A DNA stretch of 64,000 bases from Pectinatus haikarae (lineage in GTDB: Bacteria > Bacillota > Negativicutes > Selenomonadales > Selenomonadaceae), in NCBI RefSeq assembly GCF_015732185.1, contig NZ_WIQM01000016.1, positions 124,001 to 188,000 of the forward strand, read 5' to 3'. Below, piece after piece: positions 17,722 to 26,189 of this stretch. Under the pieces are notes generated by a model. It was given only the letters and a program-made list of their open reading frames with translations. It had not been told where the DNA came from and did no database searches. The translations under genes were made by a program, and so were the position numbers. The first letter of the stretch is position 1; each line of letters starts with the position of its first letter.

Positions 17722-18744
17722 TTATTTTTTATTGTTTAAATACTCTGCAGCCAAACATCGTATGCCTTTTTTATAGTCTTCATATATTTCTGATTTAATC
17801 GTAATTTTCGGCAAAAATTCTTCTGAAATTTCATGCACGCAGCATTTTCTGATAAATTCTGTCTGCGCAGGCTGAATTACTTCGCTGTAAATGACTATAC
17901 GATGCGGATTCCATGTTGATACAAAAAGCAATATCGCTTGTACTGCATTTCGTATAGCTTCACAATTGACTGTCGAGGCCTTGTCTGCAAATTCGATTTT
18001 ATACTTTGGCTTAAATGTCCTAAAACAGTGTCCCATCTCTCCCGCAATCCCATCGCGTCCCCTGTAGAGATTTCCCTTTACAAAAATTCCTGCCCCCGGC
18101 AGATAATTCTGAGGAAAGTAAATACCCACAACGGTTTCTTGACGGTATTTTTCCTCCAATGAGTAAATATAGCCTGCTACTGTGACGTTGATATCGTTTT
18201 CAAAAATCACCGGGCACTGCAGCTGCGTCGAAAGACTTTGGCAAAACATCGTATCCTGCAATCCGGGATAATCGCTTATAACCAATTTCCCTTTTACTTC
18301 AACTCCCGGAAGTCCAACTACAATTACTGAAATTTGCGGATATTTATTAAAATAAGGACGAAGAACTTCAGTAAAATATTCCAGATTTATCTTTTTTGGC
18401 TGCAGCTCAGAAATTTCTAATGTATTTCCCAGCAAATCATCCACTGAAATAAACATAGTATCGCGGCCTGTTTTTTCATGCATATAAATAATCAATGCCA
18501 GGCGATGTTCCGCATTAAAACTATAAGTTTGTGCCCGCCGTCCTCCCGAGGATTCTGCTTCTTCAGCCGCAGCAGCTTCGCCGTTCAACAAAAGATCCTG
18601 TAAAAGAGAATTAACTGTAACTACACTCAACCCTGTATACTTTGCCATTTGAGGTTTAGTAGCCTGTCGAACTCGTCTGAGGCACAAACGTAAAAGCTCC
18701 AAATTTTCACTGCGCAAATCTTTTTTATGCAAAATATTCACCAT
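17722..18744 (-). CDS. ROK-family regulator (NagC/XylR-like)
   Basis: 340 residues. An N-terminal winged helix (LRLCLRRVRQATKPQMAKYTGLSVVTVNSLLQDLL, in parts) precedes an actin-like ROK domain with VGLPGVEV, FENDINVTVAGY and GIAGEMGH. The usual ROK zinc motif CxCGxxGCxE after GEMGH is missing (the sequence runs HCFRTFKPKYK), so ligand binding has probably changed. It heads the ROK-PHP-MFS operon and is the likely local regulator. Confidence 0.87.
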   Translation of the reverse strand: MVNILHKKDLRSENLELLRLCLRRVRQATKPQMAKYTGLSVVTVNSLLQDLLLNGEAAAAEEAESSGGRRAQTYSFNAEHRLALIIYMHEKTGRDTMFISVDDLLGNTLEISELQPKKINLEYFTEVLRPYFNKYPQISVIVVGLPGVEVKGKLVISDYPGLQDTMFCQSLSTQLQCPVIFENDINVTVAGYIYSLEEKYRQETVVGIYFPQNYLPGAGIFVKGNLYRGRDGIAGEMGHCFRTFKPKYKIEFADKASTVNCEAIRNAVQAILLFVSTWNPHRIVIYSEVIQPAQTEFIRKCCVHEISEEFLPKITIKSEIYEDYKKGIRCLAAEYLNNKK

Positions 18745-18838
18745 CTTTATAAGTTTCCTTTATAAAGTTAGTTTATCATTCCCCTGCTACATTGTAAAGT
18801 CTTTTATAAATTGTTCCAAATACGTTTCAATCGCTATC

Positions 18839-19162
18839 CTAATTTTTTGGTGCAATAAATTTTCTTTTTGCCCACCTATCTATTCGCCTCGTATGAACGC
18901 GCCCTAAAGTAAAACCATATAACAATAGCATCAGCAATACAGCAGTAAAGACATCAAATTGTCCAGCGTTTATAAAATTCACGATTCCCAACAACGTTTG
19001 AGGAATTACACCTGTCACGAAAAACATTACAGCCGAAATTCGGAACCAGCCTGAAGAATTCATCTTGTATCGCACATACAGCATAAAGAATGTAATCAAC
19101 CATGCCAAAATTTCTAAACAGAACAAAATAAGCCATTTTTGATCTAAAATTAAATTTATCAT
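18839..19162 (-). CDS. Small three-helix membrane protein, unknown
   Basis: 107 residues with three hydrophobic stretches (about 10-30, 39-61, 71-90) and a basic C-terminal tail. I recognise no family. It starts 3 nt after the stop of the Nim-like flavoprotein gene and is therefore cotranscribed with it. Confidence 0.7.
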   Translation of the reverse strand: MINLILDQKWLILFCLEILAWLITFFMLYVRYKMNSSGWFRISAVMFFVTGVIPQTLLGIVNFINAGQFDVFTAVLLMLLLYGFTLGRVHTRRIDRWAKRKFIAPKN

Positions 19163-19165
19163 ACT

Positions 19166-19669
19166 TTAGACCTGCTCTCTGCTTTGTACTAATTCTATAG
19201 CTTCCTTGCCCGTCATATGTTCTATGGTAATTTCTATCACACACGTATTATTCAATTGAGTTTGAATTTCTTTTTGGCATTCCGCTATTCTTCCCGGTGC
19301 GTATTTTTCTCCTAATCTGGACAATATTTCTATTCTTTCTGCTTCATTTTTAATAATTTTTGCTCTTCCAAAAATAATTACACTGCGAAAATAGGTCGTA
19401 AAAGTTTCCGGTACAATCTGATCTTTATCCACCACACAAAAAGACACTCTTGCATCATTTTTTAAACTGTCTATTTTATGCCCGCTGCGTGCAGAATGCA
19501 GATATATTTTCCCTTTACCATACGCATAACTCACAGGCACTGCATAAGGATAACCGTTATCACCATGAACAGCAAGTATTCCTACAGTCCTGTATTTTAA
19601 AATTTCATCAATTTCTTTTTTCAACAAAAGCTGCCGCTTGCGCCGCATTTCCCTAAACATATTATTCAC
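19166..19669 (-). CDS. Pyridoxamine-phosphate-oxidase-like flavoprotein (Nim group)
   Basis: 167 residues. It begins MFREMRRKRQ (from Met4), the typical start of the 5-nitroimidazole resistance/PNPOx-like split-barrel family, followed by GILAVHGDNGYPYAVPVSYAYGKG (in parts) and LHSARSGHKID, which form the FMN site. Members bind FMN and reduce small molecules; a nitroimidazole-reductase role is possible but unproven. It heads a two-gene unit with a small membrane protein, after the metY terminator. Confidence 0.85.
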   Translation of the reverse strand: MNNMFREMRRKRQLLLKKEIDEILKYRTVGILAVHGDNGYPYAVPVSYAYGKGKIYLHSARSGHKIDSLKNDARVSFCVVDKDQIVPETFTTYFRSVIIFGRAKIIKNEAERIEILSRLGEKYAPGRIAECQKEIQTQLNNTCVIEITIEHMTGKEAIELVQSREQV

Positions 19670-19700
19670 TCCTCAATTTCTAATAAATAAAAAACAAAAA

Positions 19701-19748
19701 CGTCCTGCAATTATTCCTTCAAAGGCCTAACGGAATAATTACAGGACG
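19701..19748 (-). terminator. Terminator of metY
   Basis: A 17-bp stem (19732-19748 with 19701-19717, one mismatch) with a 14-nt loop, then TTTTTGTTTTTT on the minus strand. A small TTACC/GGTAA hairpin precedes it. It separates metY from the Nim-like gene. Confidence 0.85.
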
Positions 19749-19840
19749 TTACCCGGCGGTAATTTTATCTGTAAACAGTATAAATCACGCTCTAGTCAAA
19801 TGTCAATACTATGCTACTCAAATTATTATCTTATGTTCTC

Positions 19841-21130
19841 TCAGACAGCATCAAAAGCTTGTTTCAAATCCCAAATGATATCGTCAATATGCTCAGTACC
19901 TATTGACAAACGAACGGTAGAAGGTGTAATACCGCTCTGTGCCAGTTCATCAGCACTCATCTGTGAATGAGTCGTGCTTGCTGGATGAATAACAAGCGAC
20001 TTCACATCGGCTACATTAGCAAGCAATGAAAATATCTTTAAATGGTCTATGAAATTACGCGCTTCTTTTTCTCCGCCTTTTATTTCAAAAGTAAAGATGG
20101 ATATACCGCCATTAGGAAAATATTTTTTATAAAGTTCATGGTCAGGATTATCAGACACCGCCGGATGATTGACCTTGGCAACCTTCGGATGAGTGCTCAA
20201 AAACTCTACTACTTTAAGTGAATTTTCTACATGGCGTTCAACACGCAGCGATAAAGTTTCTGTTCCCTGCAGTAATAAGAACGCATTAAATGGGGAAAGA
20301 GTTGCCCCCGTATCACGCAGCAGCAATGCACGCAGATATATTGCAAAAGCAGGTGCACCGATATCCTTTGCGAAACTTATACCATGGTAACTAATATTTG
20401 GTTTCACCAAATGGGGGAATTTCCCTGAAGCCACCCAGTCAAATTTGCCGCTGTCAACAATAACACCACCTAATGTAGTGCCATGTCCACCAATAAATTT
20501 CGTAGCAGAATGGACAACTATATCAGCACCGTAATCGAACGGTTTTACCTGATAAGGTGTAGCAAAAGTGCTGTCAACTACAAGTGGAATTTTATGCTTA
20601 TGCGCTACAGCAGCTATCTTTTCTATGTCAATGAGATTGGCATTGGGGTTGCCTATAGTTTCGATGAATATCAAACGGGTATTTTCTTTAACCGCGGCAT
20701 CAAATGCATCTATGCCTTCCGCAGGGTCAACAAATGTTGTAGTTATTCCGCGATCCGGTAATGTATGTTCGAGAAAGTTATATGTACCGCCATAAATAGT
20801 TGTAGCTGAAACAATATGGTGACCTGCATGCGCCAATCCCTGAAATGCATATGCTACGGCTGCCGCACCGGATGCCACCGCAAGACCGGCCACCCCGCCT
20901 TCCAATGCAGTGATGCGTCTTTCAAATATATCTTGTGTGGTATTGGTGAGGCGGCCGTATATATTTCCCGCATCTTTGAGTCCAAAACGATCACTTGCAT
21001 GCTGGCTGTTTTTAAAAACATACGATGTTGTCTGATATATAGGAACAGCTCGTGAATCTGTTGCGGAATCGGCCTGTTCCTGTCCGACATGAAGCTGTAA
21101 AGTTTCAAATTTATACTGATGTTCACTCAT
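19841..21130 (-). CDS. metY: O-acetylhomoserine sulfhydrylase
   Basis: 429 residues, the usual length of the MetY branch of Cys/Met PLP enzymes. It makes homocysteine from O-acetylhomoserine and sulfide in the cytoplasm. The N-terminus FETLQLHVGQ, IYQTTSYVF and NIYGRLTNTT are MetY hallmarks; the PLP lysine is in SATKFIGGHGT, and WVASGKFPHLV lies in the long MetY-specific insert. GAGGT lies just upstream of the ATG. Its transcript begins with a conserved leader and attenuator also present before the sulfite reductase operon, tying both to one sulfur or methionine signal. Confidence 0.94.
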   Translation of the reverse strand: MSEHQYKFETLQLHVGQEQADSATDSRAVPIYQTTSYVFKNSQHASDRFGLKDAGNIYGRLTNTTQDIFERRITALEGGVAGLAVASGAAAVAYAFQGLAHAGHHIVSATTIYGGTYNFLEHTLPDRGITTTFVDPAEGIDAFDAAVKENTRLIFIETIGNPNANLIDIEKIAAVAHKHKIPLVVDSTFATPYQVKPFDYGADIVVHSATKFIGGHGTTLGGVIVDSGKFDWVASGKFPHLVKPNISYHGISFAKDIGAPAFAIYLRALLLRDTGATLSPFNAFLLLQGTETLSLRVERHVENSLKVVEFLSTHPKVAKVNHPAVSDNPDHELYKKYFPNGGISIFTFEIKGGEKEARNFIDHLKIFSLLANVADVKSLVIHPASTTHSQMSADELAQSGITPSTVRLSIGTEHIDDIIWDLKQAFDAV

Positions 21131-21203
21131 GTTTATTACCTCTTTTTATTTTATATTTTATTAACCGCCTACCAGTTTCAGGGAAGCGGCTGCTACCTAC
21201 AAT

Positions 21204-21284
21204 AAGAAAAAGATCAAAGCATGCCCTCCGCACACTTCGACCTTTAGTTTTCTAATTAGCCAAATGTAATAATGTAATGATATG
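21204..21284 (-). promoter_or_regulatory. Attenuating leader of metY (conserved motif + terminator)
   Basis: The transcript carries ATTACATTTGGCTAATTAG, AAAA, then CTAAAGGTC (motif 21239-21261). A 13-bp hairpin (21230-21242 with 21212-21224, including G-U pairs) and TTTTTCTT follow. The motif's 3' end is the 5' arm of the terminator, so motif binding or refolding could prevent termination. The same arrangement precedes the next sulfur operon. It is not an S-box, T-box or SAM-II consensus. Confidence 0.6.
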
Positions 21285-21290
21285 ATTTAT

Positions 21291-21319
21291 ATATTAGCAT
21301 GTGTTTATTAGGATGTCAA
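21291..21319 (-). promoter_or_regulatory. Promoter of metY
   Basis: Minus-strand TTGACA (21314-21319), 17 nt, TAATAT (21291-21296), with TG before the -10. Start point near 21284. Confidence 0.8.
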
Positions 21320-21350
21320 TAAGAAATAACCATTATATTAAAGCCATATC

Positions 21351-22946
21351 CTAAACTATGGCTGCATTTTTCAGCCTGTCGATCCCTTCTCTATTTACAA
21401 AAGATGTAAAATTTTCTCCGGGCAGAGAATTTTTTTTATAAAAAAGAAGCATTTTTTCCAATATAAATTGTACTTCATCCGCATCAGTAAGATCTTTTAT
21501 CTTTTCAGCGAAATGTCCGCACCCTTCCAATGTTCCTCCTGCCCATAAAGTAAAGGCATCTTTGATTCCGTCTTCTGTCTTTATCCGTCCGCCCTGCAGG
21601 CTTATATCTGCAATGTGTTTCTGCCCGCACGAATTTGGACATCCCGTAAAATGAATGCGCACAGGTATTTCCATAGCAATTTTTTTATCAAGATAGCTCG
21701 TCACTTGTCTGGCTCTGTTTTTAGTCTCGACAATAGCCAGATTGCAGAATTCATTTCCAGTACAGGCTACAGTATAGCCAAGAAAATTTTTGGGCATTAT
21801 GGGCAGACGTGTGAAAATGTTCTTTTTGATCAGCTGCGGAACAGCGTTATCATCAATACCGGAAATTATTATATTCTGTGACAGTGTTGTACGAAGCTTT
21901 TGATCTCCGCAGGCATCCGCTATTGAGGCAAGTTCAGCCAAATCCCTGGCAGTTATTTCACCAAAAGGAATATTAAGCCCTACAAAACTTTTTCCTTTTT
22001 GCTTTTGCGGATGAATACCATAATAATAGGATGCATTCCATGAAACTGTTTTATCAATACCCGATTTTAGCAGCGGACCGGTGAGCTCTTTTATTTTTGA
22101 CTCGAATTTTTCCACGCCCCAATCATCAAGCAGAAACTTTAGTCGTGCACGGATGCGCTTTTCTCGGTATCCATTATCACGAAAAATAATACATACTGCC
22201 TCGGCTATTTTCAAAACATCCGACTGTCTGGCAAAAATATTCAGTTTTTTTGCCAGATGAGGTGTACTGGAAAGACCGCCGCCCAGCCAAACATGAAATC
22301 CCAGAACATCTTCTCCATCAACAGTTTTGATTGCCGGAGTAAACGATATATCATTTATTTGCGCATGTGCAGTATTATAAATGCTGCCAGATATCGATAT
22401 TTTATATTTTCTGGGCAGATTTGAAAAATCTCTGTTTAAAAGGAAAAAATCGTTTACTTCCTTTACTATGGAGCTGGTATCTATCAGTTCTTCTCTATCA
22501 ATACCTGTCAGAGGGTTTCCTACAATAGAACGGGTACAGTCACCGCAGGCTTCAAAGGAACTCATTCCGCAGGACTTTAGTTTGTAAAATATATCAGGGA
22601 TATTTTCTATTTTTATCCAGTGAAACTGCACTGATCCACGTGTAGTTATATTGGCTATGCCTCGTCCGTATTTTTCTGCTATATCAGCCAGCGTTTTTGC
22701 CTGTGCTGCATTCATAATGCCAGATGTCATACGCACCCTGAGCATAAAATATCCATTTTTAGGTTTTTGCTCATAAACACCGGCCCATTTAAAAAGACCA
22801 ATATCTTCGGGATCTATGCTCTCATAGCCTGTTTTTGAATATTTATCGATTATTTCATTGATAATATCAAGACCATCTTTTTTCAGTTTAGTTTTTTCAA
22901 CTGCATTCAGATTTTTATTTTCTGACCATATTGCACTATAAGACAT
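21351..22946 (-). CDS. Ferredoxin-type sulfite (or nitrite) reductase
   Basis: 531 residues with two ferredoxin-like half-repeats and the siroheme/[4Fe-4S] motifs: TGNEFCNLAIVETK, then TGCPNSCGQ about 40 residues on, giving four ligand cysteines. GRGIANITTRGSVQFHWI and GDCTRSIVGNPL are the NirA/Sir substrate-side motifs. Family members reduce sulfite to sulfide or nitrite to ammonia. The sulfite role is favoured because it is 25 nt downstream of a Cys/Met PLP gene, in a transcript sharing metY's leader. No flavoprotein subunit is encoded nearby, so ferredoxin is the likely donor. Confidence 0.82.
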   Translation of the reverse strand: MSYSAIWSENKNLNAVEKTKLKKDGLDIINEIIDKYSKTGYESIDPEDIGLFKWAGVYEQKPKNGYFMLRVRMTSGIMNAAQAKTLADIAEKYGRGIANITTRGSVQFHWIKIENIPDIFYKLKSCGMSSFEACGDCTRSIVGNPLTGIDREELIDTSSIVKEVNDFFLLNRDFSNLPRKYKISISGSIYNTAHAQINDISFTPAIKTVDGEDVLGFHVWLGGGLSSTPHLAKKLNIFARQSDVLKIAEAVCIIFRDNGYREKRIRARLKFLLDDWGVEKFESKIKELTGPLLKSGIDKTVSWNASYYYGIHPQKQKGKSFVGLNIPFGEITARDLAELASIADACGDQKLRTTLSQNIIISGIDDNAVPQLIKKNIFTRLPIMPKNFLGYTVACTGNEFCNLAIVETKNRARQVTSYLDKKIAMEIPVRIHFTGCPNSCGQKHIADISLQGGRIKTEDGIKDAFTLWAGGTLEGCGHFAEKIKDLTDADEVQFILEKMLLFYKKNSLPGENFTSFVNREGIDRLKNAAIV

Positions 22947-22971
22947 ATAAACACACCTTCAAATTATTTTA

Positions 22972-24177
22972 TTATATATCGGCATTCAAAAGCTTGACCT
23001 TCGTTAATGCCTGCCGCAGATCATCGATAATATCCTCAGTATCTTCTATTCCCACGCTAAATCGGAAAAAACCTTTGTGAAATTCTTCGGGATAAAGATA
23101 CTGCCGCTCATCATTTTCTCCCAAAAATACTATCAGACTTTCATCATGTCCAAGGGACACAGCGGATGTAATAACTTTTAACTGGCTGATAAACTTATTG
23201 TGTGTATCATGATCAGCATTTAATCCAAAGGACAGCACTCCGCCAAATCCCGGCGCCATCTGCGCTCTTGCAATAATATGTCCTTTATGTGATTTCAATC
23301 CAGGATATGCCACAAAACGCACACAAGAGAGGCTTTCTAAATATTCGGCAACCTTTTGGGCATTTTCGTTATGCTGTCTCATTCGTAATGGAAGTGTGAC
23401 AGCTCCGCGCATAATCAACCATGCATTAAAAGGACTGATGACGCCGCCAAGATTTATTTGTGCCTGCGCCCTTACAGTATCCAAATAACTTTTTTTGCCG
23501 ATGATTGCCCCACCCAATGCATCTCCATGTCCATTTATATATTTTGTAAGGCTTTCTATGACAAAATCAGCTCCCAACTCTATCGGGCGTTGATTAAACG
23601 GAGAAGCAAACGTATTATCAACAGAAAGCAGCACATTATTAGCATGCGCTACATCAGCAATTTTTTTTATGTCTGAAACCATCAGCGTGGGATTCCCCGG
23701 AGTTTCTATATGTATCAGTCTTGTATTTGATTTCAATACTTTTTTTATATTTTCCGGATCTGTGGTATCAATGATCGATGTTTCTATATTAAATTTATTA
23801 TTTAGAAGCTCGTTAAACAAGCGATATACAGCTATATAGGTGACACTGGAAAAAATTACATGATCCCCGCTTTTAAGAAGAGAAAAAAATAAACCAGAAA
23901 GAGCTGCAACACCACTGGCCAATACTACACAGTCTTCCCCACCTTCCAGTGACGCTAATTTTTCCTGCAGGTATTTCTGATTATTGCCCCCATTGCGCGT
24001 GTAAATGCTTTTGTCGGCACTGCTCCAATTCATATCAGAAGGATCATACGGCAGCTCATAACTATTTGCCATCGTTATAGGCCGCTTAATAGCACCGGTT
24101 TCACTATCTACGTCATTGCCGGTATGCACAGCTCTTGTTTGAAAACCATATTTTTTCCCGTATGCTTTTTTTGCCAT
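22972..24177 (-). CDS. Cys/Met metabolism PLP enzyme (cystathionine synthase/lyase family)
   Basis: 401 residues from the ATG MAKKAYG, which has GAGG 9 nt upstream; two earlier in-frame ATGs lack a ribosome site. TRNGGNNQKYLQEKLASLEGG (in parts), SVDNTFASPFNQRP and the PLP lysine in SLTKYINGHGDA place it in the cystathionine gamma-synthase/gamma-lyase/methionine gamma-lyase family. Which reaction it runs cannot be read from sequence. First in an operon with sulfite reductase, it probably joins reduced sulfur to an activated serine or homoserine; methionine gamma-lyase is an alternative. Confidence 0.85.
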   Translation of the reverse strand: MAKKAYGKKYGFQTRAVHTGNDVDSETGAIKRPITMANSYELPYDPSDMNWSSADKSIYTRNGGNNQKYLQEKLASLEGGEDCVVLASGVAALSGLFFSLLKSGDHVIFSSVTYIAVYRLFNELLNNKFNIETSIIDTTDPENIKKVLKSNTRLIHIETPGNPTLMVSDIKKIADVAHANNVLLSVDNTFASPFNQRPIELGADFVIESLTKYINGHGDALGGAIIGKKSYLDTVRAQAQINLGGVISPFNAWLIMRGAVTLPLRMRQHNENAQKVAEYLESLSCVRFVAYPGLKSHKGHIIARAQMAPGFGGVLSFGLNADHDTHNKFISQLKVITSAVSLGHDESLIVFLGENDERQYLYPEEFHKGFFRFSVGIEDTEDIIDDLRQALTKVKLLNADI

Positions 24178-24210
24178 ATTGATCATCCTCATTCTTTAAA
24201 AATATTTGCA

Positions 24211-24290
24211 GAAAAACAAAAGAGGTCAGAGCACATGCCTGCTGCACATACCCTGACCTTTAGTTTTTCTAATCAGCCAATGTAATCATT
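24211..24290 (-). promoter_or_regulatory. Attenuating leader of PLP-sulfite reductase operon
   Basis: The transcript starts close to ACCAATAATG and carries GATTACATTGGCTGATTAG, AAAAA, then CTAAAGGTC (motif 24255-24278). A 15-bp hairpin follows (24244-24258 with 24224-24238; all positions pair, some G-U), then TCTTTTGTTTTT. CTGA/TCAG plus TTAG/CTAA could form an alternative hairpin that takes the terminator's 5' arm. It matches the metY leader in motif, order and spacing. Confidence 0.6.
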
Positions 24291-24296
24291 ATTGGT

Positions 24297-24325
24297 ATGA
24301 TAGCATGCACAATCCGTTATGTCAA
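24297..24325 (-). promoter_or_regulatory. Promoter of PLP-sulfite reductase operon
   Basis: Minus-strand TTGACA (24320-24325), 17 nt, TATCAT (24297-24302), with TG before the -10. Confidence 0.8.
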
Positions 24326-24502
24326 TTGGAATACTCATGCCGTAATAACTCAATTATTACCCGCATTTTATCTTGGTAAACAAATAATGCGGTCAGTTCT
24401 CCAGAAAATTTTGATGAACGATAAAAAAATTATACTAAAAAAGATCTTCATTTCAGATTATCTTATTTAGTTATCAAACCCAGCTGATTAAATAAAAAAA
24501 AT

Positions 24503-24523
24503 CGCCTGCCGTTACGGCAGACG
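24503..24523 (-). terminator. Leftward terminator in gene-poor stretch
   Basis: CGCCTGCCG (24503-24511) pairs with CGGCAGACG (24515-24523, one mismatch), followed on the minus strand by a run of T. It would stop leftward read-through from the oxidoreductase gene. The rest of 24326-24672 is AT-rich and shows no gene. Confidence 0.6.
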
Positions 24524-24672
24524 TTGTGTAGTGGATAATACAATACATATATTATTGGAGAGTTAGAAAGGAATGATATTCATTATCAAATAGATAATAA
24601 CATATCATTTCGTTTTAGTCAAATTTTTTATTAATGCAATATATAAAATCAGCAGGCAAAATAAAAAAATCA

Positions 24673-24701
24673 TTGACAATTAAAAATTTATTTGATAATA
24701 T
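24673..24701 (+). promoter_or_regulatory. Promoter of tRNA-Ser gene
   Basis: TTGACA (24673-24678), 17 nt, TAATAT (24696-24701), about 70 nt before the tRNA. A second TTGACA at 24756 has no usable -10. Confidence 0.7.
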
Positions 24702-24773
24702 ATTAGATGTTCTTAAGGAGTTGTTTAACAGGCAGCCATTTACGGATTGTTTCTGTTGACAATTTAATATTAT

Positions 24774-24864
24774 GGAGTGATACTCAAGAGGCTGAAGAGG
24801 ACGGTTTGCTAAATCGTTAGACCGGGTAACCGGTGCGAGAGTTCGAATCTCTCTCACTCCGCCA
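24774..24864 (+). tRNA. tRNA-Ser (anticodon GCT)
   Basis: A 91-nt class II tRNA. The acceptor GGAGTGA pairs with TCACTCC, the anticodon loop TTGCTAA gives GCT (reads AGC/AGU), a long variable arm ACCGG-GTAA-CCGGT is present, the T-loop is GTTCGAATC, the discriminator is G and CCA is encoded. Confidence 0.96.
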
Positions 24865-24877
24865 TTTTTGTAAGGTC

Positions 24878-24915
24878 AGCGGCATTGGAAAGAAATTTCT
24901 GATGCCGCTTTTTTC
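24878..24915 (+). terminator. Terminator of tRNA-Ser
   Basis: AGCGGCAT (24878-24885) pairs with ATGCCGCT (24902-24909) and is followed by six T. Confidence 0.85.
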
Positions 24916-24934
24916 TGTTTATGAGCACTATTAG

Positions 24935-25114
24935 AGTTTCTTTAAGCAAATGCTACGTCTGATCTGCTTTGAATATATCCAACGGTATAATTCTAAATGG
25001 CCATATTGTTTGCTCGGATATCCAACTCCTAGCGAAGTAGAAGATGCTTACCATCAAATACAGGGGCGCTGCATTTTTATAGATTATACTTTTAAAATTT
25101 GTCTACTTGCCTGA
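24935..25114 (+). pseudogene. IS3-family transposase 3' remnant
   Basis: A short open stretch translates to SFFKQML, then FEYIQRYNSKWPYCLLGYPTPSEVEDAYHQ (in parts). It mirrors the C-terminal signature of IS3/IS150 OrfB (SFF..LK, FEYIE.YN..R.H..LGY.SP.E). The DDE core is missing and no inverted repeats are visible, so it is a decayed scar just 3' of a tRNA gene. It is the only recognisable content between the tRNA terminator and the oxidoreductase gene. Confidence 0.5.
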
Positions 25115-25142
25115 CCGTGTTCCATCAATTCATTGTTAAAGG

Positions 25143-26009
25143 TTATTTTATTCCAGCATCTTCGGCAATAATTTTTGCGATCACATTCCAGTCCAATTCA
25201 GCATAGTTACGTGAATATCCTACTAAAAGACGATCCTGTACCAATGCAGCAACAGGCATTGGTATACCAGATTTAACTGCAATATCACGTATAAAACTAA
25301 TATCCTTCAATCCTATCTGTAAACCACCTTTACTAAAATCTTCTTCGATGATTGATTTACCATAATTTTCATATACTGGAGATCGTAAAACAGTGCCATT
25401 CACTACATTTAAAAATCGTACCGGATCAACTCCGGATTTGCGTATTAATGCAAATGCCTCTCCCAATACTTCGAGCATTGCTCCAATCATAAAGTTGCCA
25501 GTAAGCTTAATAAGATTTGCCTTCCACGCGTCTTTCCCTGTTATAAATACTGTCCCCATAAGATTCAATAACTCAGCTGCGCGCTTAATCGCCGCATCTT
25601 GCCCTGCGACAACAATGCCGAGTTGTGCGGTCTCTGCTGCCAATGGTCTCCCGAATACCGGCGCCGAAATATAATCTTGTCCATGTTCAGCGTGAGCATT
25701 CGCAAGACGTTTGGCAAATTGCGGGCTAACAGTACTCATACCTACATGCAGCTTATATCCAGATGCGCTGAGAATCCCATTTTCACCAAAGGTGATGGCT
25801 TCAACTGCCTGATCATCCCAAAGCATAGTAAAAATAATATCTGCATCGCACACTTCTGCCGGATTATTGGCAATTTTGCAACCATAACATTGTAATGCGG
25901 CAGCACGGGATTTCGTTCGATTGTAAATTATTATTTCGTGCCCCCCACATGCCAAATGACGAACCATTGGCATCCCCATTGCACCTAGTCCTATCCATCC
26001 AATTTTCAT
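25143..26009 (-). CDS. 3-hydroxyisobutyrate/tartronate-semialdehyde-type dehydrogenase
   Basis: 288 residues of the beta-hydroxyacid dehydrogenase family. The N-terminal Rossmann motif GLGAMG (7-12) is followed by the substrate-binding stretch SAPVFGRP (the family consensus is DAPVSGG, so this site deviates) and the catalytic lysine in LIKLTGNFM. The usual reaction is NAD(P)-dependent oxidation of a 3-hydroxy acid to a semialdehyde or the reverse; the altered substrate loop suggests an unusual substrate, or a GLYR/imine-reductase-like relative. GAGGAG precedes the ATG. It stands alone between the tRNA region and a chemoreceptor. Confidence 0.85.
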   Translation of the reverse strand: MKIGWIGLGAMGMPMVRHLACGGHEIIIYNRTKSRAAALQCYGCKIANNPAEVCDADIIFTMLWDDQAVEAITFGENGILSASGYKLHVGMSTVSPQFAKRLANAHAEHGQDYISAPVFGRPLAAETAQLGIVVAGQDAAIKRAAELLNLMGTVFITGKDAWKANLIKLTGNFMIGAMLEVLGEAFALIRKSGVDPVRFLNVVNGTVLRSPVYENYGKSIIEEDFSKGGLQIGLKDISFIRDIAVKSGIPMPVAALVQDRLLVGYSRNYAELDWNVIAKIIAEDAGIK

Positions 26010-26189
26010 ACTAATTCTCCTCTTCAGATTTCATTGTTTTCTTATACAATAAATTCATTTTTTTCCGGCTTATCTGCATACACTTATTGCACACAGAATG
26101 GAATTCAGTGCTGGAAAAATCATGCTGTTTTATGCGGCACATTGAAATATTCACTAATTTGATGCAGAGGAATTAAGTAAATTATAAAA

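Noticed and set aside
24255-24290. Leader peptide MITLAD in the PLP-sulfite reductase leader
   Set aside because: There is no ribosome site, it has no Met or Cys run as regulatory codons, and the metY leader keeps only its last few codons with no ATG, so peptide-based attenuation is unlikely.
21204-24325. S-box, T-box or SAM-II riboswitch before the sulfur genes
   Set aside because: The conserved cores of those families (for example the T-box GGGTGGNACCGCG) are absent and the leaders are only about 80 nt long.
24615-24857. Minus-strand frame starting MREIRTLAPVTRSNDL
   Set aside because: It is the antisense of tRNA-Ser; such frames are classic false genes over tRNAs.
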